Shown: positions 1 to 8,346, counted from the stretch's first letter. The stretch: DNA of 64,000 nt from an uncultured Oscillospiraceae bacterium (GCA_910587395.1 CAJULJ010000010.1:1-64000); one strand, 5' to 3'. The notes: generated by a model not told the origin, from the letters alone. A program made the numbers and translations.

Positions 1-1538
1 TTCAGCTCCGGGTGGAACTGCCCCGCCACAAACCAGGGGTGCCCCGGCAGCTCCACCATCTCCACCAGCCGTCCGTCCGGGGACAGGCCGGACAGCGCCA
101 GCCCCGCCCGGGTCAGCATCTCCCGGTACTCGTTGTTGAACTCGTAGCGGTGGCGGTGCCGCTCATCGATCTCCCGCGTCCCATAAACAGCCGCCGCCAG
201 CGACCCCTCCGCCAGCTGGCAGGGGTAGCTCCCCAGCCGCATGGTGCCGCCCTTGGCGGTCACCCCCACCTGGTCCGGCATCAGGTCGATGACGGGATAA
301 GCCGTGTTCGGGTCCAGCTCGGAGGAGTGCGCCCCCGTCAGCCCGCACACGTTCCGAGCGTACTCCACCACCGCCATCTGCATCCCCAGGCAGATGCCCA
401 GGAAGGGCACCTTGTTCTCCCGGGCGTACCGGATGGCCTCAATTTTGCCCTCAACACCCCGCTCGCCGAAGCCGCCGGGGACCAGAATGCCCTGCGCCCC
501 ATCCAGCAGCGTCCCCGCCGTATCCGGCGTGACCTCCTCCGAGTTCACCCAGCGGATGTCCACCGATACGTCGTTCTCAATGCCGCCGTGGGTCAGCGCC
601 TCCACCACGGACAAGTACGCATCATGGAGCCCCACATATTTGCCCACCAGCGCGATGGTCACCGTCCCTTTGGGGTTTTTCGCTCTGTGGACCATGGTGG
701 CCCACTCGGTCAGGTCGGGCATGTGGCAGATGAGCCCCAGCCGCCGCACCACCACGTCGGCCAGCCCCTCCCGCTCCAGCATCAGCGGCACCTCATACAA
801 AATGTCCGCGGTGAGGTTAGGGATGGCGTGGTCGGCGGGGATGCTGCAAAACAGAGAAATTTTGTCCAGAATCTCTTTGGGGATGGGATCATCACTCCGG
901 CACATGATAACATCTGGTTGAATCCCAAGAGATAATAACTCTTTAGCTGAGTGCTGGGTGGGCTTGGACTTCAGCTCCCCGGAGCCGGGGATGGACACGA
1001 TGAGCGAGACATGGATGAACATGACGTTGTTCCGTCCCCGCTCGGCGGCCACCTGCCGGATGGCCTCCAAAAAGGGCTGAGACTCAATGTCACCCACCGT
1101 ACCGCCGATTTCCACAATGGCCGCGTCCGCGTCCGGCCCCTCCAGCGAGTAGATGTGGCTCTTGATCTCGTCGGTGATGTGGGGAATGATCTGCACCGTA
1201 CCCCCCAGGTAGTCCCCCGCCCGCTCCCGATTGAGGACGTTCCAGTACACCCTGCCCGAGGACACGGAGGAGTTATAGGTCAAATTCTCGTCAATAAACC
1301 GCTCGTAGTGCCCCAGGTCCAGGTCGGTCTCCGCCCCGTCGTCGGTGACGAACACCTCCCCGTGCTGATAGGGGCTCATGGTGCCGGGGTCCACGTTGAG
1401 ATACGGGTCCAGCTTCTGCACCCGCACCCGCAGGCCCCGCTGCTTCAAAAGCCGCCCCAGAGACGCCGCCGTAATGCCCTTGCCCAGCCCGGACACCACG
1501 CCGCCGGTGACAAAGATGAATTTTGTGCCGGTGGTCAT
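1..1538 (-). CDS. pyrG: CTP synthase, 3' end outside window
   Basis: Glutamine-dependent CTP synthase, the last step of de novo pyrimidine nucleotide synthesis (UTP + ATP + Gln to CTP). The translation begins MTTGTKFIFVTGGVVSGLGKG-like, the family's N-terminal P-loop, followed by the synthetase domain with DPYLNVDPGTMSPYQHGEVFV. The C-terminal class I glutamine amidotransferase domain contains the nucleophile motif GICLGMQ. About 512 of the usual ~535 residues are present; the last ~20 lie off the left edge. The ATG at 1538 has a strong GGAGGAATT ribosome site. A short AT-rich patch with unusual codons lies inside the gene at about 870-950. Confidence 0.97.
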   Translation of the reverse strand, partial: MTTGTKFIFVTGGVVSGLGKGITAASLGRLLKQRGLRVRVQKLDPYLNVDPGTMSPYQHGEVFVTDDGAETDLDLGHYERFIDENLTYNSSVSSGRVYWNVLNRERAGDYLGGTVQIIPHITDEIKSHIYSLEGPDADAAIVEIGGTVGDIESQPFLEAIRQVAAERGRNNVMFIHVSLIVSIPGSGELKSKPTQHSAKELLSLGIQPDVIMCRSDDPIPKEILDKISLFCSIPADHAIPNLTADILYEVPLMLEREGLADVVVRRLGLICHMPDLTEWATMVHRAKNPKGTVTIALVGKYVGLHDAYLSVVEALTHGGIENDVSVDIRWVNSEEVTPDTAGTLLDGAQGILVPGGFGERGVEGKIEAIRYARENKVPFLGICLGMQMAVVEYARNVCGLTGAHSSELDPNTAYPVIDLMPDQVGVTAKGGTMRLGSYPCQLAEGSLAAAVYGTREIDERHRHRYEFNNEYREMLTRAGLALSGLSPDGRLVEMVELPGHPWFVAGQFHPEL

Positions 1539-1617
1539 GAGAATTCCTCCCCGCAGCAGGCGCGGCCCCTTTGCGCCGGACGCCCTTGCCCGGCCCTGCC
1601 CCAAATTGAATCGTATT

Positions 1618-1646
1618 ATTTTACGCCCCGCGCCCGGACAAGTCAA
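1618..1646 (-). promoter_or_regulatory. sigma-A promoter of pyrG
   Basis: On the minus strand, -35 TTGACT (1641-1646) and -10 TAAAAT (1618-1623) are separated by 17 bp, leaving a leader of about 70 nt before pyrG. No PyrR-type attenuator was recognised. Confidence 0.75.
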
Positions 1647-1690
1647 GGCGCAGAATGCCCAAACCCGCCCAATTTTAAGGCCTGCGCACA

Positions 1691-1719
1691 TTGACGCGGG
1701 TATCAACCTACGATATAAT
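1691..1719 (+). promoter_or_regulatory. sigma-A promoter of the 1767 gene
   Basis: TTGACG (1691-1696) and TATAAT (1714-1719) with a 17-bp spacer, upstream of the hypothetical gene starting at 1767. Confidence 0.75.
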
Positions 1720-1766
1720 AAATTCTGCCGAAAGGCAGATCACACGAAAAATGGAGATGACCTTTC

Positions 1767-2648
1767 ATGTTCAATCTGTTCAAGAAAAAGGAGCCGCCCC
1801 TGCCCCCGGAGGAGCGTCTGGCGGACTACCTGAAAAAGAGGGACTACATTGGGCTGGCGAGAGCCTATTACGACCTGGGCAAGGCCGCCATGGAGTCGGG
1901 GGACCAGGGAAAAGCCATGCTGTGGCTCAGCCGGGCCGACACCATCTACAGCGCCCGTGACGATATCTACGAGGCCATGGGAGACAAGCTCACCGACGAC
2001 TGCTCCGACCGCATCGGGGCGCTGGAGGAAGCCGACTTGCTGTCCAACCAGATCGTGGAGCAGATCGAGGAAAAAACGGAGGAGCTGGGGGATGCCCAGG
2101 TGCGGGTGTGGTCCCTGCTCACCCTGGCCCGGCTGGCGCCGGTGGGGGAGAAGCTGGCCGCTCTGCCCGGCTGCGGCGTGCTGGGGACCCTGGGCCAATG
2201 CCTGGACCTAGTGGTCAAATCCTTTCAGGAGTCCATCACCCAGGCGGAGTTCAACCTCCTCAAGACCGTGTGCGGCGATCTGTACGCCCTGAGCGACGCG
2301 GAGGAGTTTTTCGCTGGCGGCGAGGCGCCCTGCGCGGCGGGCGCGCCCCTCCAGGTGTTCGATTTGAACGCCATGACCACCCTGCTGGGCATCGAGGGAT
2401 TGCTGGACGGCCAGCTGCGCTGTCTGGCCGGGGAGCCGGTAATGGACGACGGCGGGCTCATCCCCTGCGCCCTGATGACCGACTACTGGACCCGCACCGT
2501 GGGCGGCAGCCTCCGGGACATCCCCCAGGTCAAGGCGGAGCTGGACCGCATCTGGAGCGACCTGGAGTTCGTCCGCTCCGGCCCCACCTGGACCGCCGTG
2601 GCCCAGCGCATTGAGGGGTACAAGGCCCTGGACATTTTCAGCGCGTAA
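1767..2648 (+). CDS. Hypothetical cytoplasmic protein, 293 aa
   Basis: I do not recognise this family. The protein begins MFNLFKKKEPPLPPEERLADYL, has no signal peptide or obvious membrane segment, and is mostly helical-looking and acidic. The N-terminal 40-90 residues (ARAYYDLGKAAMESGDQGKAMLWLSRAD) read like one TPR-type helical hairpin, but no clear repeat series follows. It is monocistronic, with its own promoter at 1691-1719 and a strong terminator immediately downstream, and it lies divergent to pyrG. The ATG at 1767 follows a GGAGATGACC site. Confidence 0.8.
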   Translation: MFNLFKKKEPPLPPEERLADYLKKRDYIGLARAYYDLGKAAMESGDQGKAMLWLSRADTIYSARDDIYEAMGDKLTDDCSDRIGALEEADLLSNQIVEQIEEKTEELGDAQVRVWSLLTLARLAPVGEKLAALPGCGVLGTLGQCLDLVVKSFQESITQAEFNLLKTVCGDLYALSDAEEFFAGGEAPCAAGAPLQVFDLNAMTTLLGIEGLLDGQLRCLAGEPVMDDGGLIPCALMTDYWTRTVGGSLRDIPQVKAELDRIWSDLEFVRSGPTWTAVAQRIEGYKALDIFSA

Positions 2649-2656
2649 ATACATCA

Positions 2657-2690
2657 GCGCCGCCCGGAACATTTCCGGGCGGCGCTTTTT
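2657..2690. terminator. Rho-independent terminator
   Basis: Perfect 13-bp stem (gcgccgcccggaa, loop cat) followed by five T on the plus strand. It separates the convergent 1767 and ABC-F genes. Confidence 0.9.
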
Positions 2691-2697
2691 GCGGCGC

Positions 2698-4230
2698 TCA
2701 CACCTGCCGCAGTCCGTTTTCGCTCAGCTCCAGCACCCGCATGCACACCTGCTCCAAATACAAGCGGTCATGGGACACGCTGATGATAACTCCGGGGAAA
2801 TCCGCCAGCACCTGCCGGATCACCGGCGCGGACAGGGGCGAGAAGTTCCGGGTGGGCTCGTCCAGCACCAGCACGTTGGAGCCGTTCAGCACCATGGCCA
2901 GAAACAGCAGCTTGGCCCGCTGCCCTCCGGACAGCCCCGCCGCCGGATGCTCCATCTCCTCCGCCTTGTACTTCATGCTGCCCAGTAAGGTGCGGGCCCT
3001 TGTCACATCCTCCCGGCGGCCGCTTGGGGCCAGCACCTCCACCGGTGTCTTGTCCCCCAGCAGCAGGTCGCCGTAGTCCTGGGGCATATAGGCCGCCCGC
3101 AGGTCGGTCCGGGCCAGCAGCTCATCCGCCGTCAATTTCAGAAGTGTGGACTTTCCCGTCCCATTAGGGCCGACGATGCCGATTTTCTCCGGCCCGTCCA
3201 CCCACAGGCGCACGTTCCGGGCCAGCACCCGCTCCCCGGCGGTCAATTCCGGCAGATCCAGCCGCAGCGCCGTCTTTCCCGCCGGGAAGGCCGACCGCCC
3301 CTGGTCGAAGGCGGTGAGGATGGCCTCCTCCCACTCGGGCAGGGCGGTCATGTTCTCCTTTTCCCGCTCGAACCGGCGGCCCATGGACAATACCGTGTGC
3401 ATTTTCTTTTTCATCAGGGCCGCGTTATGGGGGTCCTGCCGGGTGGCGCTTCCCAGCTGATAGTCCAGCTTGTTCCGGATTTGACGGTACTTCTCTATTT
3501 TTGCGTCGTATTCCGCCCGCTCCTTCCGGGCCAGCTGCTCCTGCCGCTGGAAACCCGAGGCGCGCTCCTCCACGTACCGGGCATACCCCATCCGGGACAC
3601 GGCGCTCCGGGAGACGGTGCGCCGCCTCAGCCGCTCCAGGTGGATGATAACGTTGGCGGTGCGCTCCAAAAGCCTCTCATCGTGGGAGATGTACAGCACC
3701 GGCACTTGACAGCTCAGCAGGAAGCCCTCCAGCCACTCCAGGGTCTGTAGATCCAGATCATTGGACGGCTCGTCCAGCAGCAGCACATCCGGACTGTCCA
3801 GCAGCAGCAGAGCCAGCCTCAGCTTGACCCGCTCCCCGCCGGACAGGGTGGACACGGCCCGCTGGTCCCAGAACAGATCCGAGCTCAGCCCTACCTGGCG
3901 GGCGGCGCGGTCCAGGGTCCTGGGGTCCGCCTCCTCAAAGGCCGGGGAGCGCCGGCAGAACTCCCAGACGGGCAGCTCCAGCTCCTGCAAGGAAAGCTCC
4001 TGGGCCAGCCAGCCCTTGCGCAGCCCCTTGTCCACGATTTCTCCCGTCCACTCGGCATAGGGCTCCGCCATGGCCGGGTCGTACAGCAGCTTGAGGACGG
4101 TGGATTTGCCGTTGCCCTCCTCCCCGATCAGCGCCGCCCGGTCGCCGGGGGCCAGGGTGAAGCTCAGACCGTCCACCAGGGTAGTCAGGTCCTTTTTATG
4201 AGTAATGGTGAGATTTTTCACCTGAAACAT
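2698..4230 (-). CDS. ABC-F ribosome-protection ATPase (Lsa/CplR-like)
   Basis: Duplicated ABC ATPase without membrane domains; family members bind the ribosome and displace antibiotics. Domain 1 has Walker A GEEGNGKST, signature LSGGERVKL and Walker B LLLDEPSNDLD. A charged interdomain linker follows (about residues 200-290), then domain 2 with GPNGTGKST, LSGGQRAKL and LVLDEPTRNFSP. The TRNFSPLS run after the second Walker B resembles Lsa/CplR-type proteins giving lincosamide, streptogramin A and pleuromutilin resistance; that specificity is inference. The frame is open to 4353, but AAGGAG lies 9 nt before the ATG at 4230, giving 510 aa. The gene sits behind a 260-nt leader with a short uORF and an attenuator. 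Confidence 0.9.
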   Translation of the reverse strand: MFQVKNLTITHKKDLTTLVDGLSFTLAPGDRAALIGEEGNGKSTVLKLLYDPAMAEPYAEWTGEIVDKGLRKGWLAQELSLQELELPVWEFCRRSPAFEEADPRTLDRAARQVGLSSDLFWDQRAVSTLSGGERVKLRLALLLLDSPDVLLLDEPSNDLDLQTLEWLEGFLLSCQVPVLYISHDERLLERTANVIIHLERLRRRTVSRSAVSRMGYARYVEERASGFQRQEQLARKERAEYDAKIEKYRQIRNKLDYQLGSATRQDPHNAALMKKKMHTVLSMGRRFEREKENMTALPEWEEAILTAFDQGRSAFPAGKTALRLDLPELTAGERVLARNVRLWVDGPEKIGIVGPNGTGKSTLLKLTADELLARTDLRAAYMPQDYGDLLLGDKTPVEVLAPSGRREDVTRARTLLGSMKYKAEEMEHPAAGLSGGQRAKLLFLAMVLNGSNVLVLDEPTRNFSPLSAPVIRQVLADFPGVIISVSHDRLYLEQVCMRVLELSENGLRQV

Positions 4231-4297
4231 ACGCATCCGCTCCTTTCCGCATCGCGCATCCAATCCGCCCGCCCGCAGGGGCGGGGACCAGGCGCAT

Positions 4298-4329
4298 AAA
4301 AAACCGCCTTCCACAGCGGAAAGGCGGTT
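4298..4329 (-). terminator. Attenuator hairpin in ABC-F leader
   Basis: On the minus strand, a GC-rich stem AACCGCC(t)TTCC / GGAAGGCGGTT with a five-base loop is followed by a run of T (4298-4303). It lies 70 nt upstream of the ABC-F start and downstream of its promoter, so it can terminate transcription early. A smaller hairpin (GGGACA/TGTCCC) lies just 5' of it, and a third, AGGCCCA/TGGGCCT, further 5'. A 65-codon GTG-initiated frame (4415 to 4218) runs across the hairpin; I regard it as a possible leader frame rather than a separate gene. Confidence 0.8.
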
Positions 4330-4453
4330 GACATGACGAAAAGGCAGGGACACAGAATGTCCCCGGTCAGCAAGCCGCCCTTCGCGCCATGAAAGCTCAG
4401 GCCCACAAAATACACCTGGGCCTCAACTCATTCTTCACAGCTTGAAGTTCGAC

Positions 4454-4465
4454 TTACTTGCGCAT
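4454..4465 (-). CDS. Three-codon leader uORF, Met-Arg-Lys-stop
   Basis: ATG CGC AAG TAA, about 25 nt after the predicted transcription start of the ABC-F transcript, preceded by AAGGGTGAAAAG, which can act as a ribosome site. Very short uORFs of this kind occur in Firmicute ABC-F leaders such as Listeria lmo0919, where drug-stalled ribosomes allow read-through of the attenuator. Function here is inferred from position. Confidence 0.55.
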   Translation of the reverse strand: MRK

Positions 4466-4496
4466 CTTTTCACCCTTTTCCATATAAATTGGGTTC

Positions 4497-4525
4497 AGTA
4501 TAGCACCGTTTATCACATCTGTCAA
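4497..4525 (-). promoter_or_regulatory. Consensus sigma-A promoter of ABC-F gene
   Basis: TTGACA (4520-4525), 17-bp spacer, TATACT (4497-4502) on the minus strand. Start is predicted near 4490, giving a ~260-nt leader. Confidence 0.9.
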
Positions 4526-4560
4526 CCAGGCAGAAAAACAACGCAATCCTTCATGCCAGT

Positions 4561-5220
4561 TCAACTCTGTGTTTTCTCTCCGCCCGAAGGACGGAAGGCG
4601 GGCACCGCCTGGGGGCGCTCAGCGTAATCCGCCAGCCCCTCCAGGGCGTCCGCACCCTGGGGGCAGAACACCGCGCCCCCCTCCTCCACCCGGAGAGCAA
4701 ACCCTTCCCGGTCGGACCGAAACAGCGGCCCGCCGGGAACGGACCTGTCGGCCACCTCATACCCCAGCCGCTCCAGCGCCAGGGTGAGGGCGGCAGGCCC
4801 CTGGGCGCAGGCCGGCCCCAGCTCTCCCCGGTACTTCCCCGCCCGGCCGGCCGCCCAGGCGCAGTCCGCACCGGCAAGGAGATCCCATTCCCCGGTACAG
4901 GGCGCCGCAGAGGCTTCCACCGCAATGGATGCAAAGTGTTTTCCCTTCCCATCCAGCAGGTACCGCTCCACCTTCGCCCCATCCTGACGGACAAAAAGCG
5001 CGGCGGGCAGCGTGTAGTGCTCGGCCAGCCACGCACCGCAGGCGGCGCAGCCGCCGTCATGGAACCTGGCCTCGCCCCCCGCCAGGACCACGCCGCACCC
5101 CGCGGCCCGGGCCAGCGCTCTGGCCAGCGGCCCGCCGCCGCTGCCGATCAGCACCGCGCCCAGCCCGCCCAGACACAGGCCCAGCTCGTAAAATTCCCGT
5201 CCCAGCTGTGTGCGCTCCAT
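4561..5220 (-). CDS. Degenerate phosphohexomutase-like protein
   Basis: 219 residues from ATG 5220, which has GGAGGG six bases upstream; the frame is open further 5' to 5274. The order of segments (MERTQLGREFYELG, LIGSGGGPLARALARAAGCGVVLAGG, then ALFVRQDGAKVERYLLDGKGKHF) loosely follows the N-terminal domain of alpha-D-phosphohexomutases. The catalytic TASHNP-type serine loop is absent; GARFHDGGCAACGAW stands in that region. This looks like a non-catalytic remnant or a divergent binding protein. It lies 66 bp after the WYL regulator, same strand, so probably co-transcribed. The family assignment is weak. Confidence 0.5.
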   Translation of the reverse strand: MERTQLGREFYELGLCLGGLGAVLIGSGGGPLARALARAAGCGVVLAGGEARFHDGGCAACGAWLAEHYTLPAALFVRQDGAKVERYLLDGKGKHFASIAVEASAAPCTGEWDLLAGADCAWAAGRAGKYRGELGPACAQGPAALTLALERLGYEVADRSVPGGPLFRSDREGFALRVEEGGAVFCPQGADALEGLADYAERPQAVPAFRPSGGEKTQS

Positions 5221-5286
5221 GGGAAATCCCTCCGTTCCGGGCCTCGCGGGCCCGTTTTTGGAAAGTGTTCCCACTTCACCGGCGGC

Positions 5287-6321
5287 TTATTCCTCCTTGC
5301 CCTCCTCGGGCGCGTCCTCCTCGGTTTCCTGCCGGGAAAACCTGCTCCGGTACATTTCCGCCGCCCGCTCCAGCCGGTCCGCAAATTCCTCCACCGCCCA
5401 GTCCGGGCCCAGCACCTCCACTCCCGGCCCCAGGCCGAACAGCCAGCCCCACAGCGGCGGACTGACCACCAGGTCAACCGTGGCGGTAAAATGCTCCCCC
5501 CCATCCGGAATGAGAGACACCTCCACTCCAAACCGGTCGATGACCACTCCAGCCAGCCGGTTCTCGCACCTCAGCCGCAGCTGGCAGGGCGCTCCGGAGA
5601 ACATGCCGAAATGCTTTCGAGCATAGCCCTCCGCCGTCCAGCCTCCCCGGGGATGGCCCTTCATCGTGGTGACATTGATGTCCGCCATCTTGTCCACCCG
5701 GTAGTGGCGCACCTCGCGGCGCAGCTCGTCCCACCCGGCCAGATAATAGTTCTCGCTGTCCCAGATCAAGCCGTAGGGGGTGATCTGATACCGCGCTCCT
5801 TCCCGGCGGAACACCCGCTCCCGCCGGGCGTTATACTCAAAGTAGCGGAAGGTCACCACCCTATTGGCGGCGATGGCCCCCTGCAAGCGGTCCACATTGT
5901 AAAAAATGCTCTCGTTCATGGTCTTGATCCGCCGGTCCACATACACCTGCCGCTGGAGCTGGCGGGCCTGATGCACGCTGGTCAGCCCCTCCAGCTTGCG
6001 GATGAGCGCCTCGCTTTTCCGCCTGGTCAGGAAGCGGCTGGACTGCACCGCGTCCACCAGCAGCTTCAGCTCCGCAAGCTGGAAGTCCCGCTCCCCGATA
6101 TACCAGCCGCCGCCCCGGCCCCGGCGGCTCTGCACGTCCAGGCCCAGCTCCCTGAGCTGCTCCATGTCGTCATAAATGCTCTTGCGCTCGGCGGAAACAC
6201 CCCACCGGGCCAGCTCCTCCTGCATTTCCTCCCGGGAAACCATGTGGTCCTCGTCGCTGCGCTCCAGCAGGAGCTTTGCCAGAATGGGGAGCTTTCGTTT
6301 CTGATTGGCGCCTCTGGCCAT
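5287..6321 (-). CDS. WYL-domain transcriptional regulator
   Basis: 344 aa. The N-terminal ~70 residues form an HTH-11/DeoR-like winged helix (LLLERSDEDHMVSREEMQEELARWGVSAERKSIYDDMEQL). The WYL core at about 150-240 includes YGLIWDSENYYLAGWDE and HYRVDKMADI, and a C-terminal WCX region covers about 250-320. Family members sense small ligands through WYL. It has its own promoter (6380-6408), and a GGAGGCGG site precedes ATG 6321. The following gene (4561-5220) is the likely co-transcribed partner. Confidence 0.9.
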   Translation of the reverse strand: MARGANQKRKLPILAKLLLERSDEDHMVSREEMQEELARWGVSAERKSIYDDMEQLRELGLDVQSRRGRGGGWYIGERDFQLAELKLLVDAVQSSRFLTRRKSEALIRKLEGLTSVHQARQLQRQVYVDRRIKTMNESIFYNVDRLQGAIAANRVVTFRYFEYNARRERVFRREGARYQITPYGLIWDSENYYLAGWDELRREVRHYRVDKMADINVTTMKGHPRGGWTAEGYARKHFGMFSGAPCQLRLRCENRLAGVVIDRFGVEVSLIPDGGEHFTATVDLVVSPPLWGWLFGLGPGVEVLGPDWAVEEFADRLERAAEMYRSRFSRQETEEDAPEEGKEE

Positions 6322-6379
6322 GGCATCCGCCTCCTTTCATCCCATATCCTAGCAGAGAAAAGGTCCGATATTCAGGGAT

Positions 6380-6408
6380 ATTATAGCAGGTGTCCGGCGG
6401 AGGTGCAA
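6380..6408 (-). promoter_or_regulatory. sigma-A promoter of WYL regulator
   Basis: TTGCAC (6403-6408), 17-bp spacer, TATAAT (6380-6385) on the minus strand. Confidence 0.75.
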
Positions 6409-6412
6409 GAGG

Positions 6413-6447
6413 AAAGCCCCGCTCCGGCTTTACCGGGGCGGGGCTCT
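6413..6447 (-). terminator. Hairpin after zinc-ribbon gene
   Basis: Near-perfect stem agccccgcCccgg / ccggAgcggggct just beyond the stop at 6450, followed on the minus strand by a moderately T-rich tail (ttcctctt). Confidence 0.65.
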
Positions 6448-6449
6448 TG

Positions 6450-7775
6450 TCAGTGATGCTCTGAGTGGTGCTCCTCCTGGTGGTGTTCCTGCTGATGGCT
6501 GTGCTCCACCCCCGCTGGGAGGGTCTGGCCGCACACCTCGCAGACGTGGGTGTCCGGGGCCAGGGGAAGGCCGCAGATCCCGTGGCCGTGGGCCGTACCC
6601 GGCACGATCTCCTCCCCGCACTCCGGGCAGGTATAGCCCGGCTGCGCGCTCACCGCCGGAGTGCCGTCGTTCCAGTTTGCCTCGCCCGCGCCGGTGAAGG
6701 AATGGACGTGGGCCTTCTCTTCCCCCACCGGGAATGCCTCGCCGCAGGTGGGGCAGATGGTCGTCTCGCTCTCGTGCTTAGATAAGCTCCCGTCCCCGTG
6801 GGTGCGGTCTGGGAAGGTCTCGCCGCAGACCGTGCAGGTGACCGTCCCGTCCGCATTGGCTGTCATAACAGGCTCCATGGTATCTGTGATCCACTCCAGA
6901 TAGCGGGTGCCATCGCCGGCCACCAGCCGCACCAGGCGGCTCACCCGCTCCTCGGCCAGCGCCCGGCTGGTGCTCGTCAGATCGAAGCGGAAGCCATAGC
7001 CCTCCCTCATGAAGCTCACCCGGCGGGTGCTGGCGTCCACGCCGCCGCTGGGGGTGGCCACGGAGTCGTGGCCGTCGGCGGTGATCGTAATGCCGCAGAT
7101 ATCCTGTTCCACGCTGTGGGGGTAGGCGATGCAGGTGGGGGGCAGCTGGTCCGCCGTCACCGCAAACTCGAAGTAGTCCAGCGGTCCCTGATGGCCCATG
7201 ACATAGGCGCCCCAGAAGTCGCCGTTCTCATACCACGCCGCCCAGCCGAACAGCTCGTAGCCGTCCCAGTCCAGGTGGGTGGACAGCGCATCCTCCCCGC
7301 CCAGCAGATAGGCGATGTGCTCCCGGCTCATGTCCCGCCGGAACGCCCCCTGGGGGATGTCCCAGTCCAGGGCGGTCTGTACCTCGGGCAGCCCCGTATT
7401 GCCGTACTCGATGTAGGGCAGGATATAGTGGGCCACCATGGCCTCGGATCCGCTCCCGATGGTCACGTCGTAGCCGCCCAGGGTCTTTTCCCCCGGCTCC
7501 GTCACATCGCCGGGGCCCTCCAGGGCGATGTCGGGCTCACCCACATCTTCGGCCTCCGGGGTGCCGGCGGGCGGGAAGTGATCCGCCAGGGCGTCCCATC
7601 CGCCCCGGCCAAGCCCCCAGGCCCCCAGCCCGCACATCAGCACCAGCGCCGCCGCCATGGAGCCGTACCTTGCCCAGAGGACGGGCCTCTTTTCCGGCGC
7701 TTTCAGCTCCCGCAGCCGCTGGTGCAGGGTGTCGGACGCCTTGACCTTATCCATATATTTTTTATACCGTTTCAT
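6450..7775 (-). CDS. Membrane-anchored anti-sigma-like protein with zinc ribbons
   Basis: 441 aa from ATG 7775, chosen because AAGGAG lies 9 nt upstream and the gene then starts 4 nt after the sigma-factor stop. A basic cytoplasmic N-terminus (about 1-37, MKRYKKYMDKVKASDTLHQRL) precedes a single membrane segment at about 38-58 and a large outer domain. The C-terminal third holds CxxC pairs at about 314-317 (CTVCGETF), 341-344 (CPTCGEAF), 383-386 (CPECGEEI) and 412-415 (CEVCGQTL), then a tail very rich in His and Glu (425-441). Position directly after an ECF sigma gene suggests an anti-sigma/sensor. Cys/His pairs suggest metal binding outside the membrane. Both are inference. Confidence 0.7.
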   Translation of the reverse strand: MKRYKKYMDKVKASDTLHQRLRELKAPEKRPVLWARYGSMAAALVLMCGLGAWGLGRGGWDALADHFPPAGTPEAEDVGEPDIALEGPGDVTEPGEKTLGGYDVTIGSGSEAMVAHYILPYIEYGNTGLPEVQTALDWDIPQGAFRRDMSREHIAYLLGGEDALSTHLDWDGYELFGWAAWYENGDFWGAYVMGHQGPLDYFEFAVTADQLPPTCIAYPHSVEQDICGITITADGHDSVATPSGGVDASTRRVSFMREGYGFRFDLTSTSRALAEERVSRLVRLVAGDGTRYLEWITDTMEPVMTANADGTVTCTVCGETFPDRTHGDGSLSKHESETTICPTCGEAFPVGEEKAHVHSFTGAGEANWNDGTPAVSAQPGYTCPECGEEIVPGTAHGHGICGLPLAPDTHVCEVCGQTLPAGVEHSHQQEHHQEEHHSEHH

Positions 7776-7779
7776 CTCG

Positions 7780-8253
7780 TCATTCTCCTTCTTCATCCAA
7801 TAAGTACCGCCGCAGAGCGTCCCGGGCCCGGCTGAGATGGGAGCGCACCGTCCCGGGCCGCTGGCCCAGGATGGCCCCGATCTCCTCTGAGGTGTACCCC
7901 TCATAATAATGCAGGTGCACCGCCGCCCTCTGGTTGACGGGCAGGGTCAGAATGGCCTCCATCAGCTCCCGGCATTCCGTGTCCGGAGCCGGGTACACGT
8001 CCAGCAGCTCCACCGCCGGGTGCCGCTTGCGGGTGCGCAAAACGCTCCTACAGCGGTTTGCCGTCACCTTCAGCAGCCACGCCTTTTCGTGATCCCCGTC
8101 CCGGAGCTCCGGGCGCTTTTCCAGATAGCGCAGGAACGTATCCTGCACCGCGTCCTCCGCCTCCTGAACGTCGCCCAAAATTGCCAGCGCCGCCCGGAAC
8201 AGGGTGTTCTCATGTTTGTCGACCAGTTCTTCCAACCGGTTGGAGTGGTCCAT
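7780..8253 (-). CDS. ECF-type RNA polymerase sigma factor
   Basis: 157 aa from ATG 8253, after GAGGAGGGG. Region 2 (about 10-75: LEELVDKHENTLFRAALAILGDVQEAEDAVQDTFLRYLEK) contains the core-binding AEDAVQDTFLR motif. Region 4 (about 100-150: LPVNQRAAVHLHYYEGYTSEEIGAILGQRPGTVRSHLSRAR) is the -35-binding HTH. No extra domains. It forms an operon with the following membrane protein, presumably its anti-sigma partner. A perfect 7-1-7 palindrome lies about 95 bp upstream. Confidence 0.93.
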   Translation of the reverse strand: MDHSNRLEELVDKHENTLFRAALAILGDVQEAEDAVQDTFLRYLEKRPELRDGDHEKAWLLKVTANRCRSVLRTRKRHPAVELLDVYPAPDTECRELMEAILTLPVNQRAAVHLHYYEGYTSEEIGAILGQRPGTVRSHLSRARDALRRYLLDEEGE

Positions 8254-8346
8254 AGTCTCCCCTCCTCTCTGCCTATAACACGCCCCAGCACCCCAAATTG
8301 TTGCACTGGGATAAATTTTTTTACTCTGGCCTTTCCGTCCCACATA

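Noticed and set aside
4218..4415. 65-aa protein-coding gene in the ABC-F leader
   Set aside because: It starts at GTG without a convincing ribosome site and runs through the attenuator into the ABC-F start; treated as a possible leader frame only.
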